The position numbers and the translations under genes are program-made. A stretch of DNA of 19,671 bases from JBFISM01 sp041608535 (GTDB taxonomy: Bacteria > Actinomycetota > Acidimicrobiia > Spongiisociales > UBA5794), in NCBI GenBank assembly GCA_041608535.1, contig JBFISM010000061.1, positions 1 through 19,671 on the forward strand. The letters are read 5' to 3'. Below are positions 1 through 5,800 of this stretch, piece after piece. The notes below the pieces were generated by a model. It was given only the letters and a program-made list of their open reading frames with translations, was not told the DNA's origin and ran no database searches. How positions within the stretch are numbered: the stretch's first letter is position 1; each line of letters opens with the position of its first letter.

Positions 1-353
1 AGCGCGGTGCGGAGATGCCGGTAATGGTCTTCGGTGGCGAATCGGGCGACCCGGCCGGTCCCTGGTCGAGCCGGCCCCGGACGGCCGGCATCGGGGAGAT
101 AGCTCCACGCGGCTACCACGAGTGACCGTGCCCAGGGAAGCGATCTGGACACGTCGGTTGCGGTCTCCGGGTCGAGATACGTAAAGGTGAGCCCCGCCGA
201 CGACCCGTCACCCTTGCGATTCTTGATGGTGGTGCGGACCCCCTCGAATGTCTCGGGCCCGGTCACACCCCACGCCACCGCACCGGCCGCATCCAGCGCA
301 GCACCGATGCGTGCCGTGAGACCTTCATGCGCTTCACCGGTTCGAGGGGTCAC
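1..353 (-). CDS. queG: Epoxyqueuosine reductase QueG, N-terminal part (runs off left edge)
   Basis: QueG is the cobalamin- and iron-sulfur-dependent enzyme that reduces epoxyqueuosine to queuosine in the tRNA wobble base, the last step of queuosine synthesis. Only the first 117 or so residues are present. What I see is a family-like pattern: a helix starting LTARIGAALDAAG, then FTYLDPETATDVSRSLPWAR followed by SLVVAAWSYLP, then GRVARFATEDHYRHLR. These match the QueG order of an N-terminal helix, a (P/W)ARSLVV strand and a G-(R/I)-(V/I)-AR(F/Y)-DHY segment. The catalytic Asp and the ferredoxin-like FeS region lie outside the window. The start is GTG at 353, chosen because GGAGGAGG lies 5-12 nt upstream. 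A TAGCCT box at 372-377 (minus) could be its -10. Identity is by motif recall, so fairly but not fully sure. Confidence 0.72.
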   Translation of the reverse strand, partial: MTPRTGEAHEGLTARIGAALDAAGAVAWGVTGPETFEGVRTTIKNRKGDGSSAGLTFTYLDPETATDVSRSLPWARSLVVAAWSYLPDAGRPGPARPGTGRVARFATEDHYRHLRTA

Positions 354-371
354 AGCTTCCTCCTCCGCACG

Positions 372-377
372 AGGCTA
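372..377 (-). promoter_or_regulatory. Candidate -10 box for queG
   Basis: TAGCCT read on the minus strand fits the TANNNT pattern that recurs before other genes here. It sits 18 nt upstream of the queG GTG start, leaving room for the GGAGGAGG ribosome site. No convincing -35 hexamer is visible, so the call is tentative. Confidence 0.3.
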
Positions 378-476
378 GGGCCTCCACCCGTGGCGGAACA
401 CCCGAGGCCGGGTAAGTCGAGGCGGGCGCCCGAGGTCGGGCACTCGACATGGGGCACGTGAGGCCGGGTGGAAGCC

Positions 477-523
477 ATCGCAGCCGCCCGACGCCCCCCA
501 AACTCGTCGGGCACGGCTGCGAT
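477..523 (-). terminator. Strong hairpin just after the four-cysteine gene, probable terminator
   Basis: The arms 477-493 (ATCGCAGCCGCCCGACG) and 505-523 pair over 17 bp, interrupted only by a 2-nt bulge (CA in the right arm), with an 11-nt loop. The hairpin begins immediately at the stop codon of the minus-strand gene 523-744. There is no T-run, which is common for actinobacterial hairpin terminators. It could instead be a processing or stability element between this gene and queG. Confidence 0.55.
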
Positions 524-744
524 CAGCCGGTGGCGGCGTCCGGGTCGGCGTGACGTGGGACCAGACGCAGCGGCGCCACCAGACCGGCCTCGGCGAGATT
601 CTCCAGCGCTCGAGTCTCGGCAGGATCGAGGTCGACCCGCACCGGCGGTGGAGTGTCGGTTGCTCCTTCGAGCAAGACGGTGACGATGCATTCGTCACAC
701 GCCGAGGTGTGCTGCATCGCACAGGTGTCGCAGTCGATCAACAT
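523..744 (-). CDS. Small four-cysteine protein of unknown function
   Basis: This encodes 73 residues. The N-terminus carries two closely spaced cysteine pairs, C5-x2-C8 and C16-x2-C19, in the context CDTCAMQHTSACDEC, which looks like a compact zinc- or iron-binding knuckle. The rest is an acidic helix (DLDPAETRALENLAEAGL) and a basic tail. I recall similar conserved hypothetical proteins in actinobacteria but know no assigned function. The start ATG at 744 is well supported: AAAGGAG lies 6 nt upstream. The gene lies upstream of queG on the same strand, separated by a hairpin, and is divergent from the F420 oxidoreductase gene. A metal-binding adaptor or redox role is only inference. There is no signal peptide or membrane segment. 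Confidence 0.75.
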   Translation of the reverse strand: MLIDCDTCAMQHTSACDECIVTVLLEGATDTPPPVRVDLDPAETRALENLAEAGLVAPLRLVPRHADPDAATG

Positions 745-767
745 CCGTCACTCCTTTCGGCCGTGCT

Positions 768-812
768 GCGGGCACCGTATCGACCGGGTGTGACAAGAAA
801 TGCGGTGCCCGC
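768..812. repeat. 10-bp perfect inverted repeat in a divergent promoter region
   Basis: GCGGGCACCG (768-777) and CGGTGCCCGC (803-812) are exact reverse complements separated by 25 nt. They lie between the divergently transcribed four-cysteine gene and the F420 oxidoreductase gene. The left arm overlaps a possible minus-strand -10 (TACGGT, 774-779). It could be an operator or a 5' UTR stem-loop; no T-run follows, so a terminator is unlikely. Confidence 0.45.
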
Positions 813-851
813 GTCGAGGATCGTTTGCGATGAGGAGCACCCTCCCCTTGG

Positions 852-857
852 TAACGT
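852..857 (+). promoter_or_regulatory. Candidate -10 box for the F420 oxidoreductase gene
   Basis: TAACGT (TANNNT) lies 31 nt before the ATG at 889, which would give a short 5' UTR containing the AGGAGAG ribosome site. No clear -35 is seen. Confidence 0.3.
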
Positions 858-888
858 CCGCCGCACCGCAGGAGAGACGGGACGACGG

Positions 889-1917
889 ATGCGGCTGGCG
901 ATCAACATCGGATATTGGGGTGGGGACGCCGGTCTCGACCTGGATCTCGTGCTCGCCGCCGAGAAACTCGGCTACGACTCGGTGTGGGCCGCAGAGGCCT
1001 GGGGGTCGGATGCGGTGACCGTCCTGGCGTATGTCGCAGCTCGAACCAATACGATCAAGGTCGGGTCGGGCATATTGCAGATGCCGGCCCGCACACCCGC
1101 GATGACCGCGATGACGGCGGCCACCCTCAGCGACCTGTCGTCTGGCAGATTCCTCCTCGGGCTCGGTCTGAGTGGGCCACAAGTCGTCGAGGGCTGGCAT
1201 GGACAGCCCTACGGGAAACCGCTCGGCAAGACGCGGGAGTACGTCGCCATCGTTCGCCGAGCGCTCGCACGGACCGCCCCGCTGGTGCACGCAGGCGAGC
1301 ACTACCAGATCCCGTACACCGGGCCGGGCAGCACCGGGTTGGGCAAGCCACTCAAGTTGATGACCCGACCGGCCCATCCGATACCCATCTACATCGCGGC
1401 GCTGGGGCCGAAGAACGTCGCTCTCACCGCCGAGATAGCCGATGGCTGGCTGCCCGTGTTGTACTCCCCATACAAGGCGGCCGAGGTGTTCGGTCCCGCT
1501 CTCGCCGAGGGTTTCGGCCGCTCCGCCGAGGACGGCAAGGCCGATCGGTTCGACACCGTGCCGGCGGTCAGCGCCGTGGTCACCGACGAGCCCCAGCGAG
1601 CCAGGGACAGGCTGAAGCCGGGAATCGCCATGTACATCGGCGGCATGGGCGCCAAGGGCCGCAACTTCTACAACGATCTCGTGTCCCGCTATGGCTATGC
1701 GGAGGCGGCGGCGCAAGTCAAGGATCTCTACCTCGCCGGCGAGCGCCGTGCGGCCACGGCGGCCGTGCCCGATGCTCTGGTCGATGAGCTCAACCTCATC
1801 GGAACCAAGGCCGAGCTGCGCGACCGGCTGGACGTTTGGCGGGAGGCGGGAGTGACCACCCTCAACGTATCCGCTCCGGATCGCCACACGTTGGAGACGC
1901 TCGCCGAGGTGGCGTGA
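889..1917 (+). CDS. LLM-class F420-dependent oxidoreductase (Rv3520c-like)
   Basis: This encodes 342 residues of a luciferase-like TIM-barrel oxidoreductase that would use reduced deazaflavin F420 (possibly FMN) as hydride donor; the substrate is unknown. The opening MRLAINIGYWGG, then AAEKLGYDSVWAAEAWGSDA, TNTIKVGSGILQMPARTP, SDLSSGRFLLGLGLSGPQVV, EGWHGQPYGKPL and later GPKNVALTAEIADGWLPVLY match the mycobacterial Rv3520c-type subfamily almost segment by segment. The barrel ends with LIGTKAELRDRLDVWREAGV, the usual C-terminal helix. I chose ATG 889 because homology begins exactly there and AGGAGAG precedes it; the open frame extends upstream to 550 without family-like sequence. It is monocistronic, convergent with the NYN-domain gene and divergent from the four-cysteine gene. 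Confidence 0.88.
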   Translation: MRLAINIGYWGGDAGLDLDLVLAAEKLGYDSVWAAEAWGSDAVTVLAYVAARTNTIKVGSGILQMPARTPAMTAMTAATLSDLSSGRFLLGLGLSGPQVVEGWHGQPYGKPLGKTREYVAIVRRALARTAPLVHAGEHYQIPYTGPGSTGLGKPLKLMTRPAHPIPIYIAALGPKNVALTAEIADGWLPVLYSPYKAAEVFGPALAEGFGRSAEDGKADRFDTVPAVSAVVTDEPQRARDRLKPGIAMYIGGMGAKGRNFYNDLVSRYGYAEAAAQVKDLYLAGERRAATAAVPDALVDELNLIGTKAELRDRLDVWREAGVTTLNVSAPDRHTLETLAEVA

Positions 1918-1932
1918 CCGAACGGGTGACTG

Positions 1933-3135
1933 TCAGCGCTCCAGCCAGCGCACCAGCGCATCCCCCCACAACGGCAGTCCCCCGGCCTCTTCGCTGCGCA
2001 GCCGTAACTCACGATCGTTGCTGATCACGATCGCAGGCAGAGAGCTGCCCGCAACGGCAGCAACGATGTCGTCGTCGGCGATCACACCGGTTGCGGTATA
2101 TCGGACCACCACCCCGGCCGGCGTCGTGAAGGGGTCCGTGTCAATCCCGTCGGCGGAATCGAACACCACCTCCACCGTCGAGTTGTCCGGTAGGCGTCGT
2201 CGCAGCCCGGCGAGGCGGCCCACCAGCGCCCGGCGGGCCGTGCCCGTTTTGAAGTCGGCCGGATCCAGCAGAAAGGTCAGGTTGTAGCCATCCACGATCA
2301 CGGACACCGCCTGCGGTTGCGACAGCACCCAGTCGACGGCGTCGCCGCCGTCGGGGGCAATGCCCTCAGGAACCCGGAGTGATGCGGGCTCACCCGGCAC
2401 GGGGATGGTCTCGCCTTCGTCCCCCACATCCGCTGCAGCCGCCGTGTTGGCCAAGGCGGCGAATTCCAGATCAAGCCGGCGTCCCAGAGCCGCGGCACTT
2501 GTCCGGCCGAAATCGCGCTCCGCCGATCTCGCCGCCGCCTCGGACTCGACGAGCCTCTCGCGACGTCTTCTGCGCAGATCATCGATCCGTTCCTCGAGTC
2601 TGGCTGCCTCCCTCCGCAGCTTGGCCGACTCTGCTTCGAGCTCGCGTACCCGCAGCCGCAAGCCCTCCACCTCCTCGGAGGCAGCGGTATCCGGATCCAG
2701 GCTCTTGCGCCGCCGCTCCTCACGTATCACGACTGCAAGCTCCTCGTTCTGCCGGCGCAGCTCCTTGACCCGTCGCTTCGCCTCGTCGCGCTCCCCGCGA
2801 ATGCGCTCGACCTGCTTCTCGAGCTTCCCGTCCCGGTCGCGGGTTGCCTCGCCCCGCTGCGGGATCATCTCCTGCCACCACCCGGGAGACCGCTCCAGAA
2901 ACGCCCGGAGCGTCTCCGAAGCGTCCGTGGAGAGATGGGCGGCGAGCGTGGAACGCAGCCATTCGTTCTTCTCCAGCTCGTCGAGCAGGAGCTTTGCGAG
3001 GGGCGGAGTCAGTCGCTTTCCGGTATGGTCTGCGACCTTGTCGAGACGATGTGGGATCAGATCGGCATCGAGCCGCTGCAACTGTTCCCAGGCAGCGTGC
3101 AACACCTCGTTGAGTGGATCGTCCCGTCCGGCCAT
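1933..3135 (-). CDS. Coiled-coil protein with C-terminal NYN (YacP-like) domain, putative RNase
   Basis: This encodes 400 residues from ATG 3135. The N-terminal ~100 residues are helical (KVADHTGKRLTPPLAKLLLD). Residues ~105-210 form a long charged coiled coil rich in Arg and Glu (VKELRRQNEELAVVIREERR, EVEGLRLRVRELEAESAKLR). The last ~125 residues are a NYN/YacP-type PIN-like nuclease fold: VSVIVDGYNL with the first acidic residue at ~282, VEVVFDSADG, then ADDDIVAAV and AIVISNDRELR. Those Asp positions are the metal ligands expected for RNA cleavage. Related actinobacterial proteins are annotated as RNA-binding or NYN-domain proteins; the target is unknown. A longer GTG start at 3192 is possible but would overlap the TTGACA of the ilvB promoter, and neither start has a good ribosome site. 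The gene is convergent with the F420 oxidoreductase gene (15-nt gap). Confidence 0.82.
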   Translation of the reverse strand: MAGRDDPLNEVLHAAWEQLQRLDADLIPHRLDKVADHTGKRLTPPLAKLLLDELEKNEWLRSTLAAHLSTDASETLRAFLERSPGWWQEMIPQRGEATRDRDGKLEKQVERIRGERDEAKRRVKELRRQNEELAVVIREERRRKSLDPDTAASEEVEGLRLRVRELEAESAKLRREAARLEERIDDLRRRRRERLVESEAAARSAERDFGRTSAAALGRRLDLEFAALANTAAAADVGDEGETIPVPGEPASLRVPEGIAPDGGDAVDWVLSQPQAVSVIVDGYNLTFLLDPADFKTGTARRALVGRLAGLRRRLPDNSTVEVVFDSADGIDTDPFTTPAGVVVRYTATGVIADDDIVAAVAGSSLPAIVISNDRELRLRSEEAGGLPLWGDALVRWLER

Positions 3136-3185
3136 GCGCACCATTGTCGCAGCGTCGCAACCGAGCCACCGGTTGGTCCCCAATC

Positions 3186-3213
3186 TTGACACTCACCACC
3201 AGAATGCGATACT
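3186..3213 (+). promoter_or_regulatory. Promoter of the ilvBN leader: TTGACA-N16-GATACT
   Basis: A perfect -35 hexamer TTGACA (3186-3191) and a -10-like GATACT (3208-3213) are spaced by 16 nt. Transcription would start at about 3220-3222, at or next to the ATG of the ilvB leader peptide, so that peptide would be translated from a leaderless or nearly leaderless transcript. This is the best consensus promoter I see in the window. Confidence 0.7.
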
Positions 3214-3221
3214 CAAGGGCG

Positions 3222-3269
3222 ATGCAGCGGCAGGAAATCGACCTCGTACTCATTCTTCACGGCGCATAG
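3222..3269 (+). CDS. ilvB leader peptide (attenuation peptide), 15 aa
   Basis: The reading frame encodes MQRQEIDLVLILHGA and a TAG stop. Six of seven consecutive codons (6-12) specify branched-chain amino acids (ATC, CTC, GTA, CTC, ATT, CTT). It starts about 8 nt after the -10 box, is followed by alternative stem-loops and then a rho-independent terminator, and precedes acetohydroxyacid synthase. This is the arrangement known for ilvB attenuators in Corynebacterium and Streptomyces. Ribosome stalling when Ile, Val or Leu tRNAs are uncharged would favour read-through into ilvB. An in-frame upstream ATG at 3204 falls inside the promoter and is unlikely to be used. Confidence 0.78.
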   Translation: MQRQEIDLVLILHGA

Positions 3270-3287
3270 CGACGTCCCGTCGCCGTG
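3258..3287 (+). promoter_or_regulatory. Alternative pause/protector hairpins of the ilvB attenuator
   Basis: Two mutually exclusive stems can form around the leader stop codon: CACGGCG (3258-3264) with CGCCGTG (3281-3287), and GCGACG (3269-3274) with CGTCGC (3278-3283). Which one forms would depend on ribosome position on the leader peptide. I could not find a convincing antiterminator that directly pairs with the terminator arm at 3293-3300. Confidence 0.5.
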
Positions 3288-3292
3288 CGTCC

Positions 3293-3316
3293 AACCCTCC
3301 GGCCGGAGGGTTTTTT
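3293..3316 (+). terminator. Rho-independent terminator (attenuator) before ilvB
   Basis: The stem AACCCTCC / GGAGGGTT closes a GGCC loop and is followed by TTTTTT (3311-3316). It lies 79 nt before the ilvB ATG and 24 nt after the leader peptide stop, so it can only act as a conditional terminator for ilvBN. It is the only canonical hairpin-plus-U-tract terminator in the window. Confidence 0.85.
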
Positions 3317-3394
3317 CATGACCCGAACCAGTCCAGTTTCCACAGTCCAGTCAAAAACGAATCCGACCAGACCCAGCCCACCCAGGAGCCCGAC

Positions 3395-5113
3395 ATGAAA
3401 GACACGCTCACCGGAGCGCAAGCCCTCTTCCGAGCGCTCGAGCTCGAAGGCGTCGAAGTCATGTTCGGGGTACCCGGTGGCGCGATCCTGCCGGCGTACG
3501 ACCCGCTGCTCGACAGTTCCATCCGTCACGTCCTCGCCCGGCACGAGCAGGGAGCCGGACACATGGCATCCGGCTATGCGCACGCCACGGGCCGGGTGGG
3601 TGTCGCCATGGCCACGTCCGGTCCGGGCGCCACCAACCTGATCACCCCGCTCCAAGATGCGTTCATGGACTCCATTCCGGTCGTGGCGATCACGGGTCAG
3701 GTGGCCAGTCATGCCATAGGGATGGATGCCTTTCAGGAAGCGCACACCTGGGGTATCTCCATGCCGGCGACGAAGCACAACTACCTCGTCACCGACGCCG
3801 ATCGCATCCCAGACATCATTCGTGAGGCATTCCACCTCGCCGCCACCGGTCGGCCCGGTCCGGTGCTCGTCGACATCCCCAAAGACGTGCTCAACGCAAC
3901 CATGACCTGGCACCGGGCTGGGGAGATAAACCTGCGTGGCTACAAGCCGCGCACCAAGGGTCATCCGAAGCAGGTCAAGGCGGCGGTGAGGTTGATCCAC
4001 ATGAGCGAGCGACCGGTGCTGTACGTGGGTGGCGGCGTCATCCGGGCTGGTGGGGGCAACGAGCTGCGCCGTTTCGCCGAGCTGGCCAACCTCCCCACCG
4101 TGACCACACTCATGGGCCGCGGCGCCATTCCCGACTCGCACCCTCTGGCGCTCGGCATGCCGGGTATGCACGGCAACTACACGGCAACGACGGCGATGCA
4201 GCGCAGCGACCTCCTCATCGCCGTCGGCGCACGATTCGACGACCGGGTGACCGGTGACGTAGCGGCGTTCGCTCCCCTCGCCGAGATCGTCCACGTCGAT
4301 GTCGATCCTGCAGAGATCGGCAAGGTGCGCAACGCAGAGGTGCCCATCGTCGGTGACGCCAAGCTGGTGACCCAACAGCTCATCGAGGCCATGGAGAAGC
4401 ACCTCGAGGGGGAAGCAGCCCCGGAGCGCAGGGACTGGTTCGAGACGCTCACCACCTGGCAACGGGAGCATCCGTTGCACTACGACCAGGACCCCGATGG
4501 ACCGATCCAGCAGCAATACGTGATCCAGGAGCTGCACCGGCTCACCGGTGGGGATGCCATCGTCGTCGCCGGTGTCGGCCAGCACCAGATGTGGGCGTCG
4601 CAGTATTGGGGCTTCGAACGTCCCAACACCTGGATCAACTCAGGTGGTCTCGGCACCATGGGCTATGCGGTTCCGGCGGCGGTCGGCGCCAAGGCCGGAG
4701 CACCCGACGCCACGGTCGTCGCCATCGACGGTGATGGCTGCTTCCAGATGACGTTCCAGGAGCTGATCACCGCCGCGGTCGAGGGCATCCCCGTCAAAGT
4801 CGCTCTCATGAACAACCACAGCCTCGGCATGGTGAAGCAGTGGCAGCGGCTGTTCTACAACGAGCGCTACTCGGCGATCGATCTCACGGATCACACCCCG
4901 GATTACGTGCGTCTCGCCGAAGCCATGGGCTGTGTCGGGCTGCGGGCGACCGACCCGAGCGACGTTTCCCCGACGATCGAGAAGGCGCTTGCCGTCAACG
5001 ACCGACCGGTGGTCATGGAGTTTCGCTGCGACCCCGAGGCGATGGTCTTCCCGATGGTTCCGGCCGGCGGATCCAATGACAGGGTGATCGAGCGTGTCGA
5101 GGACCTGGCATGA
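3395..5113 (+). CDS. ilvB: Acetolactate (acetohydroxyacid) synthase large subunit
   Basis: IlvB is the ThDP- and FAD-dependent catalytic subunit that condenses two pyruvates, or pyruvate and 2-oxobutyrate, in valine, leucine and isoleucine synthesis. The protein is 572 residues, the usual length. It starts with ALFRALELEGVEVMFGVPGG; the ThDP-activating Glu is E51 in LARHEQGAGHMASGYA. The central FAD-binding domain includes PVLYVGGGV and VGARFDDRVTGD. The ThDP/Mg motif is GDG...NN (AIDGDGCFQMTFQEL through VALMNNHSLGMVKQWQ, residues ~443-475). ATG 3395 is chosen for its AGGAG 6 nt upstream; the frame stays open far upstream (to 2360) but that part is antisense to the NYN gene. Regulation is very likely by the upstream leader-peptide attenuator. 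It overlaps ilvN by ATGA. Confidence 0.96.
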   Translation: MKDTLTGAQALFRALELEGVEVMFGVPGGAILPAYDPLLDSSIRHVLARHEQGAGHMASGYAHATGRVGVAMATSGPGATNLITPLQDAFMDSIPVVAITGQVASHAIGMDAFQEAHTWGISMPATKHNYLVTDADRIPDIIREAFHLAATGRPGPVLVDIPKDVLNATMTWHRAGEINLRGYKPRTKGHPKQVKAAVRLIHMSERPVLYVGGGVIRAGGGNELRRFAELANLPTVTTLMGRGAIPDSHPLALGMPGMHGNYTATTAMQRSDLLIAVGARFDDRVTGDVAAFAPLAEIVHVDVDPAEIGKVRNAEVPIVGDAKLVTQQLIEAMEKHLEGEAAPERRDWFETLTTWQREHPLHYDQDPDGPIQQQYVIQELHRLTGGDAIVVAGVGQHQMWASQYWGFERPNTWINSGGLGTMGYAVPAAVGAKAGAPDATVVAIDGDGCFQMTFQELITAAVEGIPVKVALMNNHSLGMVKQWQRLFYNERYSAIDLTDHTPDYVRLAEAMGCVGLRATDPSDVSPTIEKALAVNDRPVVMEFRCDPEAMVFPMVPAGGSNDRVIERVEDLA

Positions 5114-5616
5114 ATCACGTCGTCTCGGTCCAGGTGGAAAACCAGCCGGGTGTGCTGGCACGGGTGGCCTCGATGTTCGCCCGGCGTGGTTTCAACATCC
5201 ACTCGCTTGCAGTGGGACCCACCGCAGACCCCACGTTGTCGCGAATGACACTCGTCGTCGATGCACCCGACCTCGAACAGATCATCAAGCAGCTCTACAA
5301 GCTGGTCCACGTGGTGAAAGTCACCGAGCTGGCCGAGGGAGAGCGGATCGAGCGTGAGATCATGATGGTGCGAGTCAGCGCCGAACCGAAGCGCCGTCCG
5401 GAGATCATGGACGTCGCCTCCGCTTTCCACGCCGAGCCGGTCGACGTCGGTGCCGGCACGCTGACCTTCGAGCTGGCAGGCACCCCGGAGCAGCTCGCCG
5501 ACTTCCTGGAGGTGATGCGCACCTACGGCATCATCTCCCTCGCCAAGAGCGGCCGCATCGCATTGCCCAAGGACGCAAAGAGCGGTGAGCACCTGTCCAA
5601 GCTGCGCTCCGCCTGA
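5110..5616 (+). CDS. ilvN: Acetolactate synthase small (regulatory) subunit
   Basis: IlvN binds valine through its ACT domain, stimulates IlvB and confers feedback inhibition. The 168 residues match the usual length. The ACT domain is at ~3-75, with HVVSVQVENQPGVLARVASM and FARRGFNIHSLAVGPT, including the conserved Gly-Val and the Asn-Ile of the effector-binding interface. The C-terminal domain continues with EREIMMVRVSAEPKRRPEIM and ends MRTYGIISLAKSGRIALPK. The ATG overlaps the ilvB stop (ATGA, 5110-5113), so the subunits are translationally coupled. Unlike most actinobacterial ilvBN operons, no ilvC follows; the next gene is leuA after a 184-nt regulatory gap. Confidence 0.96.
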   Translation: MNHVVSVQVENQPGVLARVASMFARRGFNIHSLAVGPTADPTLSRMTLVVDAPDLEQIIKQLYKLVHVVKVTELAEGERIEREIMMVRVSAEPKRRPEIMDVASAFHAEPVDVGAGTLTFELAGTPEQLADFLEVMRTYGIISLAKSGRIALPKDAKSGEHLSKLRSA

Positions 5617-5642
5617 GTGATGCACACCCCCACGGCCGTCGC

Positions 5643-5648
5643 TACGAT
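5643..5648 (+). promoter_or_regulatory. Candidate -10 box for the leuA leader transcript
   Basis: TACGAT (TANNNT) lies 27 nt after the ilvN stop. Transcription would start at about 5655-5657, just before the in-frame ATG at 5659. No good -35 is visible. If real, leuAB has its own promoter besides read-through from ilvBN. Confidence 0.35.
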
Positions 5649-5733
5649 GACCCGCCTCATGGACAGCGCCGTCACCATCGCCTCGTCTCGCACCGCGAGC
5701 CCAATCGCATCGACCGGTCTGCTCCTTACGTAG
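5647..5733 (+). CDS. Candidate leuA leader peptide ending in three Leu codons
   Basis: A 28-codon frame from ATG 5647 (or 24 codons from the in-frame ATG 5659) ends in the residues STGLLLT before TAG at 5731-5733. The three leucine codons CTG-CTC-CTT are at 5719-5727. The stop codon abuts the hairpin at 5733-5758, and the frame lies in the 184-nt gap before leuA. Position, terminal Leu run and adjacent hairpin suggest a leucine attenuator, as reported for leuA in other actinobacteria. The rest of the peptide (Ser/Thr/Ala rich) is unremarkable, and there is no good ribosome site, so the exact start is unsure. Confidence 0.5.
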   Translation: MTRLMDSAVTIASSRTASPIASTGLLLT

Positions 5734-5758
5734 CCGGGCGAGTTCGTCTCGACCCGGC
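5733..5758 (+). terminator. Stable hairpin, probable attenuator in the leuA leader
   Basis: GCCGGGCGAG (5733-5742) pairs with CTCGACCCGGC (5748-5758) over 10 bp with one bulged A and a 5-nt loop TTCGT. A pyrimidine-rich stretch (CCCCTTTCCTTTCC, 5772-5785) follows but no uninterrupted T-run. A competing pairing of CCGGTC (5714-5719) with GACCCGG (5751-5757, one bulged C) would destroy it. The hairpin starts at the leader stop codon, so a ribosome on the Leu codons would reach into its left arm. Confidence 0.5.
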
Positions 5759-5800
5759 ACGTCCCACCGTCCCCTTTCCTTTCCTCACCATGGAGCAGCC

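Noticed and set aside
401..484. Three degenerate copies of a ~28-nt unit (CCCGAGGYCGGG cores at 401, 429 and 457)
   Set aside because: The period is exact but similarity outside the 12-nt core is poor and no spacer-repeat structure is present, so it is not a CRISPR and is probably local GC-rich drift.
748..1887. Long antisense open frame opposite the F420 oxidoreductase
   Set aside because: It mirrors a well-supported gene; low-complexity Arg/Gly/His-rich translation with no recognisable domain is typical of GC-rich shadow frames.
2360..3394. N-terminal extension of the ilvB frame
   Set aside because: It is antisense to the NYN gene and crosses the terminator; IlvB homology and the AGGAG site begin at 3395.
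3257..4585. 442-codon antisense frame opposite ilvB
   Set aside because: It is a shadow of ilvB and would also cover the attenuator; the translation shows no family features.
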